A DNA stretch of 64,000 nt from Nitrososphaerota archaeon. GTDB taxonomy: Archaea > Thermoproteota > Nitrososphaeria > Nitrososphaerales > Gagatemarchaeaceae. Each line of letters begins with the position of its first letter. Position 1 is the first letter of the stretch. Under the pieces are notes generated by a model. It had not been told where the DNA came from. It made no database searches and worked only from the letters and a program-made list of their open reading frames with translations. The stretch lies in NCBI GenBank assembly GCA_029785825.1, contig JAFLYY010000001.1:496001-560000 (forward strand). The letters run 5' to 3'. Positions 51,398-60,645 of the stretch are shown in pieces. The translations under genes were made by a program, and so were the position numbers.

Positions 51398-51880
51398 ATG
51401 ACGACCGAGGTGGAGCCGAAGCGGCCCCGGTCTGGGACCTACAGGCCGATAGTGGTCCTGGCCGTGCTCTCAATGCTGGTCTGCGGGCTCGTCTTCCCCC
51501 TGGTCGTCACCGGGATTGCACAGGGGGCCTTCCCCTACCAGGCGAACGGGAGTCAGGCGACCCTGAATGGGAGGAGCGTCGGGTCATACCTCGTCGACAA
51601 CAACTTCACCATCCCTGTCTTCTTCCAAGGGAGGAACGAGTCCAACCCGATGAACGCCTCTGCTTCGGGGGTCGACCCCGATATCCCGCTGTCCTATGCG
51701 CTCTCTCAGGTCCCCCGGATACACAACGCCACGGGGATTCCCGAGGCGAGCCTCGTCGCGATAGTGACATCACACGTGCAGTGGACCATCTGGATAGGGG
51801 GCTCCCCATATGTCAACGTCCTAGCGCTGAACCTCGCCCTGATAGGAGACTATCCTGCGGCGTACCCGGGCTATAGCTGA
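51398..51880 (+). CDS. kdpC: Potassium-transporting ATPase subunit C
   Basis: 160 residues. One N-terminal membrane helix (VVLAVLSMLVCGLVFPLVV) and an extracellular domain with a VDPDIPLSYALSQVPRI segment (usual ASGLDPHISPAAA-type position) and a late TNVLALNLAL (NVLALNLALIGDYP). It stabilises the KdpAB pump. No kdpF, kdpD or kdpE follows; the next gene is on the other strand. Confidence 0.9.
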   Translation: MTTEVEPKRPRSGTYRPIVVLAVLSMLVCGLVFPLVVTGIAQGAFPYQANGSQATLNGRSVGSYLVDNNFTIPVFFQGRNESNPMNASASGVDPDIPLSYALSQVPRIHNATGIPEASLVAIVTSHVQWTIWIGGSPYVNVLALNLALIGDYPAAYPGYS

Positions 51881-51884
51881 CCCG

Positions 51885-52190
51885 CTACTTCTTGGCAGCG
51901 CGCCTTTTCTTCTCTGCTTCCTTCTCCAGCTTCTTCTGCTTCTCTTTGCGCCGCAGACTGTCGTACTCGCCCAGAGGCCCCTGGTGTTCGACGTAGCCGT
52001 GGTGCATTTCTAGGGTCCTCTTCACTATCTCCTCGCTTTCCTTGTCGCGTCTGGCGAACCTGACCGATAGGTTCCTCCTGTCCAAGACCGCCCATTCGAA
52101 CCCCTGGTGCTTCTTCAACTCCTCTATCGCCTGCTCCATCGCATATTCGTTCCCGAAGAGCCCCCTGACCTCCCAGGCGCCAGCCATCAA
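51885..52190 (-). CDS. Small basic coiled protein (101 aa)
   Basis: The N-terminal ~75 residues form an alpha/beta unit (EVRGLFGNEYAMEQAIEELKK, WAVLDRRNLSVRFARR). A Lys/Glu-rich helical tail (RRKEKQKKLEKEAEKK) follows. Family not recognised. Its stop lies 5 bp from the kdpC stop. Confidence 0.6.
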   Translation of the reverse strand: MMAGAWEVRGLFGNEYAMEQAIEELKKHQGFEWAVLDRRNLSVRFARRDKESEEIVKRTLEMHHGYVEHQGPLGEYDSLRRKEKQKKLEKEAEKKRRAAKK

Positions 52191-52219
52191 TCACCGGCCC
52201 CCGGAGGGGCGATAAAACT

Positions 52220-54238
52220 CTACCTAGCCGAGAGCTGGGATGCGAGATCTTCCGCCGAGTCTGCGGGGAGGTCGCATGAGAAGTTCTTGCAGACGTACGC
52301 TCTGGGCTTCTTGGATGGTTCCCGCCCTTGCAGCAGGGAGGTGAGACCTGAGAGGGCCCCGAACGTCTTCCCGGTGGCCAGGACCACGGCCTTGTCAGGG
52401 ATGAAGGCCCTGTATATGCCTGACATCATCGCCTCGGCCCCTTTCTCGTCGTATGCCGTCACGACCACCTCCCTGGTCCCGTTCAGGAGGAGGTCGAGCG
52501 CGGCTAGCATGCCGGTGTGGCTAGCCGGGCTCCCGGCGACGTCCTTCCCGAACGTCTTCAGGGTCCGCTCAGCCTGGGCCCTGTAGTCGGCCCTCCCAGT
52601 GATTTCGGAGAGCCTGACGAGGTCGAGCGCCGCCACCGAGTTGCCTGACGGGACCGGGCCGTCGTAGCTCAGCTTCAGGGGTGCAGGGACCCCGTCGGTG
52701 GTCATGTAGAACCCTCCGCCCTCGACGTCTTCGAACCGTGCCATCGACTCTGCCAGCCTCCTCGCTTCCGCAAGCCAGGCCGGGGCTCCGGTCGCCTCGA
52801 ATAGGTCCAGCAGCCCCTGGACGAAGTAGGCGTAGTCTTCGATGGTCCCGGGGAGCGCCGCCTCCCCGCCGGCGAAGCGCCTGAGAAGCTCTCCCCCGCT
52901 CGTCATCCTCTCGAGGACGAAGCTGGCGGCATCGGCCGCCTCGACCGCATAGGAAGGCTCGCCGAGCGCCCTGCTGCCGAAGGCGAGAGCCGAGATGGCG
53001 AGCCCGTTCCACGAAGTCAGGACCTTCGTGTCGGTGGCGGGCCGGGACCTCTTGAGCCTCGCGCGGTAGAGCTGTGGCCTGAGCCGGGCGACCGCCTCTC
53101 TTTCTCCCACGCCCATCGCCTTTCCCGGCCCCAGGTGGAGGAGAGACCTCCCGCCGAAATTGCCCGTCCGGGTCACCCCGTAGAGCGCGCAGAACGTCTC
53201 GCCATCGGCAACGCCCAAGCATTCCTTCACCTCTTCCGGGGTCCAGGAGTAGTAGGCTCCTTCTCCTTCAGCCGTGTCTGCGTCCTGCGCGGAGTAGAAC
53301 CCTCCTCCTTCCCCCTTCATCTCCCCCGTGATCCAGCCGAGGGTCTCCCTGACGACGTCTGCGTACTCCGGTTTTCCCGTCAGCTGATACGCTTCGGCGT
53401 AGAGCTTCGCCAGGAGGGCGTTGTCGTAGAGCATCTTCTCGAAGTGGGGGACCAGCCAGACCCTGTCGGTCGAGTACCGATGGAACCCCCCGCCCACGTG
53501 GTCTCTTATCCCCCCGGCCATCATCTCGTCCAGCGTCTTCGTCACCGCCGAAAGGGCCATCCCCTTCCCAGTCCTGTAGTGGTACCTCAGGAGGAAGGCG
53601 AGCGAGACGGGAAGAGGGAACTTCGGGGCCGTGCTGAACCCGCCGTGGGCCTGGTCGAAGGCCGAGATGAGGGAGTTGTACCCGTCATCGAGCGCAGACC
53701 CTCCAAGCTCCCCCGGCGCCCCTGAGCTGGCCTCCGCCACCGCCTTCGCCACCTGCTCCGTGTTGGCTGCCACCTCGTCCCTCTTCTCCTTCCAGAGGGT
53801 GGCGACGAACTCGAGGACCTGCATGAAGCTCGGCATGCCGAAGCGCGGCTCCGGAGGGAAGTACGTCCCTCCGTAGAACGGCTTGAGGTCGGGCGTCAGG
53901 AAGACGCTCAGGGGCCACCCGCCCCCGCCCGTCATCGCCTGCACGGCCGTCATGTAGTATGCGTCCACCTCCGGACGCTCCTCCCTGTCGACCTTGATCG
54001 GTATGAAGTTCTTGTTGATGTACGCTGCCGTCTTCTGGTCCTCGAACGACTCCCTGGCGAGCTGGTGACACCAGTGGCACGTCGAATATCCGATGCTCAG
54101 GAAGATCGGCTTCCCGTCGTTCTTGGCTCTCGCGAGCGCCTCCTTCCCCCAGGGGAGCCACTTCACCGGGTTGTACGCGTGCTCGAGGAGGTAGGGGCTC
54201 TTCTCGCCGGCAAGCCCGTTGGGCGCTTTTTCGGGCAA
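52220..54238 (-). CDS. Thioredoxin-domain protein, DUF255 (YyaL/SSP411 family)
   Basis: I start at TTG 54238 ([13 protein letters not shown]), 672 residues, normal for the family; upstream frame is low-complexity. N-terminal motif [14 protein letters not shown], then the thioredoxin-like STCHWCH (CxxC) near residue 50. The (alpha/alpha)6 domain (with [36 protein letters not shown](T/S)EGEG) covers the rest. The family's function is unclear; the C-terminal half resembles cellobiose 2-epimerase-like enzymes. It is divergent from an MFS exporter, 28 bp apart. Confidence 0.88.
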   Translation of the reverse strand: MPEKAPNGLAGEKSPYLLEHAYNPVKWLPWGKEALARAKNDGKPIFLSIGYSTCHWCHQLARESFEDQKTAAYINKNFIPIKVDREERPEVDAYYMTAVQAMTGGGGWPLSVFLTPDLKPFYGGTYFPPEPRFGMPSFMQVLEFVATLWKEKRDEVAANTEQVAKAVAEASSGAPGELGGSALDDGYNSLISAFDQAHGGFSTAPKFPLPVSLAFLLRYHYRTGKGMALSAVTKTLDEMMAGGIRDHVGGGFHRYSTDRVWLVPHFEKMLYDNALLAKLYAEAYQLTGKPEYADVVRETLGWITGEMKGEGGGFYSAQDADTAEGEGAYYSWTPEEVKECLGVADGETFCALYGVTRTGNFGGRSLLHLGPGKAMGVGEREAVARLRPQLYRARLKRSRPATDTKVLTSWNGLAISALAFGSRALGEPSYAVEAADAASFVLERMTSGGELLRRFAGGEAALPGTIEDYAYFVQGLLDLFEATGAPAWLAEARRLAESMARFEDVEGGGFYMTTDGVPAPLKLSYDGPVPSGNSVAALDLVRLSEITGRADYRAQAERTLKTFGKDVAGSPASHTGMLAALDLLLNGTREVVVTAYDEKGAEAMMSGIYRAFIPDKAVVLATGKTFGALSGLTSLLQGREPSKKPRAYVCKNFSCDLPADSAEDLASQLSAR

Positions 54239-54265
54239 CTTTCTCGTGCGTGGCCTTTCTCGTAA

Positions 54266-55798
54266 TTGAAGTTGTCTGCGCGGGCGAGACTTTACATTCC
54301 AATCTGGGGGCGGACCAAGTCTTCTGGAGGAGCTGGGAGCACGCAGTACAAGTGGACGGTACTCACCGTCACCACCGTAGGAGTTCTCATGTCCGGCATA
54401 GACTCCCGGATAATCGTGATAGGCATCCCGCAGGTGGCAGCCGCGCTGCATGCCGACGCCGAGCAGGCGATCTGGTTCACCCAGGCGTACATCTTCGGGA
54501 GCACCGTCGCCCTGCTCTTCATAGGGCGGGTGAGCGACATGATTGGGAGGGTAAAGATCTACACCGCCGGCTTCACCATCTTCACTGTCGGGTCGCTGCT
54601 GACCAGCCTCTCTGTCTCCCCCGACTATGTCATAGTCTTCCGGGTCCTCCAGGGGCTCGGTTCGGCCGCTCTTTTCGCCAACAGCGCCGCGATAATCACG
54701 GACGCGACCCCAAGCGACGAGCTGGGGCTCTTTCTCGGGATCAACCAGGTGGCCTTCAGGGTCGGCGCCATGGCCGGGCTGACCCTAAGCGGGCTCATCC
54801 TGCTCTTCCTCGACTGGCGCGCCCTCTTCTACATCAACATCCCGATTGGGATCTTCGGTACCTACTGGGCGCACAGGCGGCTGAAAGAGATTTCAAAGCC
54901 CGAGAAGGGGGTCCCCATGGACTGGCCTGGGCTCTTAGCCTTCACTGCGGCCTCCATCTCGATCCTCCTGGCGCTGACCTACGCCGCCTATGGCACCTTC
55001 CCCATCGGAGGTACCGCAGCGTTGGCTTCAGCCTCCGCCGTCTTCTTGGTGCTCTTCGTATACAGGGAGCGGAGGGTCCCCCACCCTCTCCTGGACCTCA
55101 AGCTCCTGAGGATCAAGGAGTTCACCGGGGGCGTCGTGGCCCAGATGCTCAACTCCCTGGCCTGGGGGGCCGTGATACTCCTTCTGAGCCTCTATCTCCA
55201 GCTCGTCAAGGGGCTGTCTCCATTCGCAGCTGGGATTTCGATCCTCCCCTTCGACGCCGCCTTCCTGGCTGTCGGCCCGCTGAGCGGCAAGCTGTCGGAC
55301 GAATACGGTCACCTGCCTTTCACCACCGGAGGGCTGGCCGTCATGAGCGCCTCCCTCCTGCTGCTCTCCACCACCACCGTCGGCACCCCCTACGTGGTGC
55401 TCGCGCTCTACCTCGTCGTCTTCGGGATGGGGGTCGGGATGTTCAGCTCCCCGAACATGAGCTCCATAATGGGGTCGGTCCCTCCTTCGGACAGAGGGGT
55501 GGCCTCCGGGGTCAGGGCGACGTTCTTCAACGTGGGGTACGTCCTGAGCTTCAACGTCGCCATCCTGGTGATGACCGCCGTCCTCCCATACTCTACCATA
55601 ACCGCGGTGATCTCCTCCCCTAACCCGGCTGCGATAGCCGGCGTGGACAAGGCGCTCTTTGCGAAGGGGCTCGACTACGCCTTCCAGGTGTCCGCTGTCA
55701 TCAACGCCCTGGCGATAGCCCCGTCTGTCCTCCGAGGGAAGAGGACGACGGACGCCGCCTCTCCGGGCCCCCCGATGACCGGCCTGGAGCTCGAGTAG
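54266..55798 (+). CDS. MFS exporter, DHA2 family (paralogue of the 29.8 kb gene)
   Basis: 510 residues from TTG 54266; the first ~25 residues are not typical and a later start near QYKWTVL is possible. The [18 protein letters not shown] start and the loop [13 protein letters not shown] mirror the first exporter. About 14 membrane helices. It probably extrudes drugs or metabolites by proton antiport. It sits divergently to the DUF255 gene with only 28 bp between their starts. Confidence 0.86.
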   Translation: MKLSARARLYIPIWGRTKSSGGAGSTQYKWTVLTVTTVGVLMSGIDSRIIVIGIPQVAAALHADAEQAIWFTQAYIFGSTVALLFIGRVSDMIGRVKIYTAGFTIFTVGSLLTSLSVSPDYVIVFRVLQGLGSAALFANSAAIITDATPSDELGLFLGINQVAFRVGAMAGLTLSGLILLFLDWRALFYINIPIGIFGTYWAHRRLKEISKPEKGVPMDWPGLLAFTAASISILLALTYAAYGTFPIGGTAALASASAVFLVLFVYRERRVPHPLLDLKLLRIKEFTGGVVAQMLNSLAWGAVILLLSLYLQLVKGLSPFAAGISILPFDAAFLAVGPLSGKLSDEYGHLPFTTGGLAVMSASLLLLSTTTVGTPYVVLALYLVVFGMGVGMFSSPNMSSIMGSVPPSDRGVASGVRATFFNVGYVLSFNVAILVMTAVLPYSTITAVISSPNPAAIAGVDKALFAKGLDYAFQVSAVINALAIAPSVLRGKRTTDAASPGPPMTGLELE

Positions 55799-55853
55799 CT
55801 CACTTCGCAATCAGAGTCATTGGCCCGCAGAGCCCCTTGAAACCTAAGGGGTC

Positions 55854-56258
55854 CTAGCCGGCCGTCGTCGCAGGCGAAGGAGCGGCCATCCTTCCTGCTG
55901 CCATCGCCATCCCGGATCCCATGATCGCCATGGCGAAGACCGCGAAGGCGTTGAGGAGGTGGACCCACGCTATGCCGCTGCTGAGGGCCCCCGACGTCCT
56001 CAGCACGGCGAACCCTATCAGCGCCTGGAGGAGGATGTCTACGCCGATGCCGATGGTCAACCCAAAGAGCCTCTTCGGACGTGGCGACATCCTCGCCACG
56101 TAGACGAGCGAGACTATCGCGAGGACCCCGAGGACGACCCCCCACACGATGTGGGCGGAAGAATCAAGGAACCCGAAGGAGACCAGCCCCCCGAGAGCGA
56201 CTTGGACTGCCAGAGCCGCCCCTGTTATCCTGAAAAGAAGCGAGATGTTCACTTTCAT
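55854..56258 (-). CDS. Four-helix membrane protein (134 aa)
   Basis: ATG 56258 (MKVNISLLFRITG) is preferred; an open frame continues upstream but is non-hydrophobic. Four membrane helices; His residues in helices 2 and 4 (DSSAHIVWGVVLG, AWVHLLNAFAVFAM) could bind haem, as in small cytochrome b561-like proteins. No family is certain. Confidence 0.65.
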   Translation of the reverse strand: MKVNISLLFRITGAALAVQVALGGLVSFGFLDSSAHIVWGVVLGVLAIVSLVYVARMSPRPKRLFGLTIGIGVDILLQALIGFAVLRTSGALSSGIAWVHLLNAFAVFAMAIMGSGMAMAAGRMAAPSPATTAG

Positions 56259-56373
56259 CTCTGGCGGCCCGAGTCTGAGATTTGAACCCTTCGGCGCGCT
56301 TCTGTGCGGTTCCACTCGTGGCATCATCCGACCTACATTCAAATACGGGGAGGAGGCGTGATCGAACATCTTC

Positions 56374-59052
56374 ATGCCTCTCGAAAGCCTCGAAGGCGTC
56401 AAAGAGAAGTTCGATTCGGCTGGGGGGAGGGCGACCGCATACAACGTGCTGAAGCTGAAAGACCTCGGATACGACGTCGACCGGATTCCCTATTCGATAC
56501 GGGTGCTCCTGGAGAACGCAGTCCGCCACTCCGGGAAGGTCCACGGAGCCTTGGATGCGGCTCACCAGCTCGCGCAATGGCCGAAGTCGGTCGGCTCTGA
56601 GACCCCTTTCATGCCTGGAAGGGTCCTCCTTCAGGACTACACCGGGGTCCCTCTCATAGTAGACCTCGCGGCGATGCGTGACGCAGCGAAGGCGGCAGGG
56701 GTGGACCCCGGCGCCGTCAACTCGAAGATCCCGGTCGACCTCGTCATAGACCACTCCATCCAGGTGGACGCCTGGGGGAACGACCTGGCCCTGTCCATCA
56801 ACCTCGAGAGGGATTACGACCGGAACTCGGAGCGCTACGCCCTGCTGAAGTGGGCCCAGTCGTCCTTCAAGGGGATGCGCGTCTTCCCGCCGGGGAAGGG
56901 GATCTGCCATCAGCTCAACCTCGAGTACCTGTCACAGGTCGTCACGGAGAGGGACGGAGAAGTGTTCCCTGACACGGTGGTCGGGACCGACTCACACACT
57001 ACGATGGTCAACGGGCTGGGGGTTCTGGGGTGGGGGGTAGGAGGGATAGAAGCCGAGGCGGTGATGTTGGGGGAGCCTTACCACATGCCGGTCCCGAAGG
57101 TCTACGGGGTGAAGTTCACCGGGACTCTGAGGGAGGGGGTGACCCCCACTGACCTCGTGCTCACCGTCACAGAACGGCTCCGAGAGAAGAACGTAGTGGG
57201 GGCTTTCGTGGAGTACTTCGGGGAGGGGTACGGTCAGCTCTCTGTCCCGGACCGCGCCACCATGGGGAACATGTCCCCTGAGTACGGCGCGACCGCAGGG
57301 TTCTTTCCGGTGGACGAGGCCACGATCCGGTATCTTTCGGGGACGGCCAGACCCAGGGCCCACGTCGACCTTGTCGCCAGGTACGCGAGGCAGTATGGGT
57401 TCTACGTGGGCGCCGTCGATCCGACCTACTCCGAAGTCATCCACGTCGACCTGGACAAGATTGAGCCGTCGATATCCGGCCCCAGGAACCCGGAAGAGAG
57501 GCGCTCGCTCGTCTCAGTACCCTCGTTCACCAGGGCGCTCCTCGACCAGCGGCGTCCGTCGGAGTCCGGAGGGGTGGTGGGAGCGGGCCGGAGCCAGCTG
57601 GTGCTCAAGGCGAACGAAGCGCCAGGCGCGCTCCCCGATGGCGCTGTGGTGATAGCCGCGATCACGAGCTGCACCAACACGTCGAACCCGACGGTCATGG
57701 TGGGCGCCGGCCTGATCGCCAAGAGGGCTGTGGAGGCGGGCCTCGCCCTGAAGCCCTGGGTCAAGCCCAGCCTGTCCCCTGGTTCCACGGTCGTCACCGA
57801 CTACCTCCAGAGCTCGGACCTTCTGCGCCACCTCAACGCCCTCGGTTTCTACCTCACAGGCCTGGGGTGCCAGACCTGCATCGGGAACAGCGGCCCGCTC
57901 GCCCCCGAGGTCGAGAAGGAGATCAGGGAGAGGGACGTCTATGCGGTCGCCGCCCTCTCGGGCAACAGGAACTTCGACGGAAGGATCCATCCGCTGGCGA
58001 AGGGGTCCTTCCTGATGTCCCCCATGCTGGTCGTCGCGTACGGCCTCGCGGGGAGGATCGACTTCGATTTCGCGTCAACGCCGCTTGGAAGAGGAAGTGA
58101 CGGGAAGCCGGTGTTCCTAAAAGACCTCTGGCCCTCTCTCGGAGAGGTAAAGAAGACCGTCGAGGCTTCGTTGCGCTCTGGGCTCTACGAGAAGCGCTAC
58201 GCGGACGCAATGAAGGGAGACGAGCGCTGGCAGAGCCTCGCCTCCTACGCTGACGACGTCTACCACTGGGAGCCGTCGTCGACCTACATCAGGGACCCTC
58301 CCTGGTTCAGGCCCCCCCTGACGGACCCGTCGAAGGAGGACATCTGCCGCGCCAGGGTGCTCGCAGTCTTCGAGGACAAGATAACCACCGACCACATTTC
58401 ACCTGCGGGGACGATCGCCGTCGACAGCCCTGCCGGCGAGTATCTCGAAGGGCACGGCGTCGACTTCGTCCACTTCTCCACCTATGGGAGCAGGCGGGGG
58501 AACCACGAGATACTGGTCAGGGGCGGGTTCAGCAACATCAGGCTCAGGAACCTGCTTGCGGGGGGGAAAGAGGGCGGGTACACCAAGCACTTCCCCGACG
58601 GCGCGGTGATGACCATCTACGACGCGGCTATGAAGTATGTCAAGGAGGAAGTGCCACTGGTAATCCTCGCCGGGAAGCAGTACGGGGCGGGGAGTTCGAG
58701 GGACTGGGCGGCGAAGGCCCCCCGGCTGCTCGGGGTGAAGGCTGTCATAGCGGAAAGCTTCGAGAGGATACACAGGAGCAACCTCGTGGCGATGGGAGTG
58801 GTCCCCCTCCAGTTCAAGGAAGGGGAAGGGGTGAAGCAGCTCGGCCTCACGGGGGAGGAGTCCATCGACGTCGCAGGAATAGAGAAGATGGAGTCACCGA
58901 AGGAGTGGGTAGAAGTCGTCGCCAGGGGAAAGGAGGGAGAGAAGAAGTTCAGGGCGCTCGTCCGCGTAGACAACGCTACGGAGATGCAGTATCTCCGGTC
59001 AGGCGGAGTGCTGCCGTACGTCTTTGGGCGGCTCACGGACGCAGCGCACTAG
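56374..59052 (+). CDS. acnA: Aconitate hydratase A
   Basis: 892 residues, full length. The three Fe-S cysteines are visible: CTNTSNP (TSCTNTSNP) and CQTCIG. Substrate-binding regions such as VGTDSHTTMVNGLG, and the swivel domain with YGAGSSRDWAAKG-type YGAGSSRDWAAKAP near residue 770, match. It interconverts citrate and isocitrate in the TCA cycle. A TTCAAATA element lies ~30 bp upstream of ATG 56374. Confidence 0.96.
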   Translation: MPLESLEGVKEKFDSAGGRATAYNVLKLKDLGYDVDRIPYSIRVLLENAVRHSGKVHGALDAAHQLAQWPKSVGSETPFMPGRVLLQDYTGVPLIVDLAAMRDAAKAAGVDPGAVNSKIPVDLVIDHSIQVDAWGNDLALSINLERDYDRNSERYALLKWAQSSFKGMRVFPPGKGICHQLNLEYLSQVVTERDGEVFPDTVVGTDSHTTMVNGLGVLGWGVGGIEAEAVMLGEPYHMPVPKVYGVKFTGTLREGVTPTDLVLTVTERLREKNVVGAFVEYFGEGYGQLSVPDRATMGNMSPEYGATAGFFPVDEATIRYLSGTARPRAHVDLVARYARQYGFYVGAVDPTYSEVIHVDLDKIEPSISGPRNPEERRSLVSVPSFTRALLDQRRPSESGGVVGAGRSQLVLKANEAPGALPDGAVVIAAITSCTNTSNPTVMVGAGLIAKRAVEAGLALKPWVKPSLSPGSTVVTDYLQSSDLLRHLNALGFYLTGLGCQTCIGNSGPLAPEVEKEIRERDVYAVAALSGNRNFDGRIHPLAKGSFLMSPMLVVAYGLAGRIDFDFASTPLGRGSDGKPVFLKDLWPSLGEVKKTVEASLRSGLYEKRYADAMKGDERWQSLASYADDVYHWEPSSTYIRDPPWFRPPLTDPSKEDICRARVLAVFEDKITTDHISPAGTIAVDSPAGEYLEGHGVDFVHFSTYGSRRGNHEILVRGGFSNIRLRNLLAGGKEGGYTKHFPDGAVMTIYDAAMKYVKEEVPLVILAGKQYGAGSSRDWAAKAPRLLGVKAVIAESFERIHRSNLVAMGVVPLQFKEGEGVKQLGLTGEESIDVAGIEKMESPKEWVEVVARGKEGEKKFRALVRVDNATEMQYLRSGGVLPYVFGRLTDAAH

Positions 59053-59167
59053 TCCTTTCTCCCGTGTCGGGGCCGAAAGAACCACTGAAGCGCCGGAAGG
59101 GTGGCGCATGCACGCTTCTGTGCATCGGCGCAACCGTTTTAATGGCTCCGCCGTCGGTCCGGTTTCG

Positions 59168-60145
59168 ATGCACAAGGAGTCCCTGGTCTACCTCGACGGC
59201 AGTTTCGTCGAGAAGTCGAAGGCGACGGTCTCAGTATTCGACCACGGCCTCCTCTACGGCGACGGAATCTTCGAGGGGATACGCGCCTACAACGGCAGCG
59301 TCTTCAGGCTGGTCGACCACATCGATAGGCTGTACGACTCGGCGAAGGTCATCCGCCTGACGATACCGCTCACGAAGCGCGAGATGACCGAAGCGGTACT
59401 CGAGACGATGAGGAAGAACCAGCTCAGGGACGCCTACATCAGGCTGGTGATCACCCGGGGTGTAGGGGACCTGGGGGTCAACCCGGCGCTCTGTAAGGAC
59501 CCCACCATATTCATAATCGCCGAGCCGATGGAGAGCGTGCTCGGGCCCAGGGAACCCAGGGTCGTCAGCGTGATGGTCTCCTCCTACAGGAGGGACGCTG
59601 TAGACGCGACCTCCCACGAGATAAAGTCCCTGAACTACATGAACAGCATACTCGCCAAGGTGGAGGCGAACAGCGCCGGAGCGGACGACGCCATCCTCCT
59701 CGACCACCGGGGGTTCGTCTCCGAGGCGAGCGTCACGAACATCTTCCTGGTCAAGGACGGCGACGTAACGACCCCTTCGGCAGCGGCCGGGATACTCCAC
59801 GGCATCACCAGGGCCCGCATCATCTCGCTCTGCTCAGACCTCGGCATCGAGGTCGCCCAGAGGGACGTCACCCCGTACGAGCTCACCTCGGCGGACGAGG
59901 TGTTCCTGGTCGGAACCAAATCGGAGATAAGGGCGGTCGGCTCCATAAGCGGGGTAAAGGTCGGGAGCGGAGGAGCAGGAGAGCTGACCAAGAAACTGTA
60001 CGAGGAGTTCTGCAAGACGGTCCAGAGGCCAGAGGAGGGGACCCCGGTCTACGAGGCAGAATCCGTCAGCGTCCAACGCCGGTCATCCGGACCCGCCAGC
60101 CTATCTCGCCGACGCGGCGCCCGGGACAGCTCCCGCAGGAGCTGA
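59168..60145 (+). CDS. ilvE: Branched-chain amino acid aminotransferase
   Basis: ATG 59168, 325 residues. PLP-fold type IV features: DHGLLYGDGIFEGIRAY near residue 25, catalytic Lys153 in EIKSLNYMNS, the conserved Glu in GFVSEAS followed by NIF, and GILHGITR. The last ~20 residues are Ser/Arg-rich and exceed the typical ~300 aa. It transfers amino groups for Val, Leu and Ile synthesis. A TTTTAATG TATA-like element is ~30 bp upstream. Confidence 0.94.
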   Translation: MHKESLVYLDGSFVEKSKATVSVFDHGLLYGDGIFEGIRAYNGSVFRLVDHIDRLYDSAKVIRLTIPLTKREMTEAVLETMRKNQLRDAYIRLVITRGVGDLGVNPALCKDPTIFIIAEPMESVLGPREPRVVSVMVSSYRRDAVDATSHEIKSLNYMNSILAKVEANSAGADDAILLDHRGFVSEASVTNIFLVKDGDVTTPSAAAGILHGITRARIISLCSDLGIEVAQRDVTPYELTSADEVFLVGTKSEIRAVGSISGVKVGSGGAGELTKKLYEEFCKTVQRPEEGTPVYEAESVSVQRRSSGPASLSRRRGARDSSRRS

Positions 60146-60259
60146 CATAGCAGGGTCTGGGCCCTGACCGATAAAAGGAGCAGGAATCAGTCTGCTACAG
60201 ACGAAAACGGCGAGAAAAATGGGCCCTGACGAGGACACCCTCGCCTTAGCTTAGCAATA

Positions 60260-60267
60260 TTCAAATA
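60260..60267 (+). promoter_or_regulatory. TATA-like element (TTCAAATA) upstream of rpoH-rpoB
   Basis: TTCAAATA is the best A/T-rich box in the 206-bp gap before rpoH. A start site about 26 bp downstream would leave a ~60-nt leader before TTG 60352. A second weaker A/T cluster at ~60330 (TGTATTATCAAAGG) is nearer the start. Confidence 0.4.
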
Positions 60268-60351
60268 CGCGCCGAAAATCGGGGCCCGAGGGCCCTGTTA
60301 CGTGTATTGTTCGCGCCAACTAGTCTGTATTATCAAAGGAGATAGAAGCGC

Positions 60352-60642
60352 TTGACACCCCCTGCCAAGAAAACCGTGCGGAGGAAGAAGGTGGAAGACG
60401 AGGTCCCAGCGTTCAAAGTGAGCACCCACTTCCTCATCCCGAAGCACGAGTTGCTGACCAAGGACGAGGCTTCCCAGGTGGTGGCCAGGTTCAACGGGTC
60501 TCCTTCCCAGTTCCCGTACATCCAGGCGACTGACGCCATCGCCAAGGAGATAGGGGCGAAACCAGGCGATTTCATCAGGATAACAAGGACCAGCGAGACC
60601 GCGGGGTCCGCGGTCTATTACAGGTACGTGGTGGAGGGCTAG
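60352..60642 (+). CDS. rpoH: DNA-directed RNA polymerase subunit H (Rpb5-like)
   Basis: 96 residues from TTG 60352; archaeal RpoH is usually 75-85, so the basic N-terminal ~18 residues are an extension. The conserved C-terminal Rpb5 module is clear: HFLIPKHELLTKDEASQVV, PYIQATDAIAKEIGAKPGDFIRITR, and VYYRYVV. It binds RNA polymerase near the DNA entry. The rpoB gene starts 3 bp later, the usual archaeal gene order. Confidence 0.96.
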   Translation: MTPPAKKTVRRKKVEDEVPAFKVSTHFLIPKHELLTKDEASQVVARFNGSPSQFPYIQATDAIAKEIGAKPGDFIRITRTSETAGSAVYYRYVVEG

Positions 60643-60645
60643 AGT

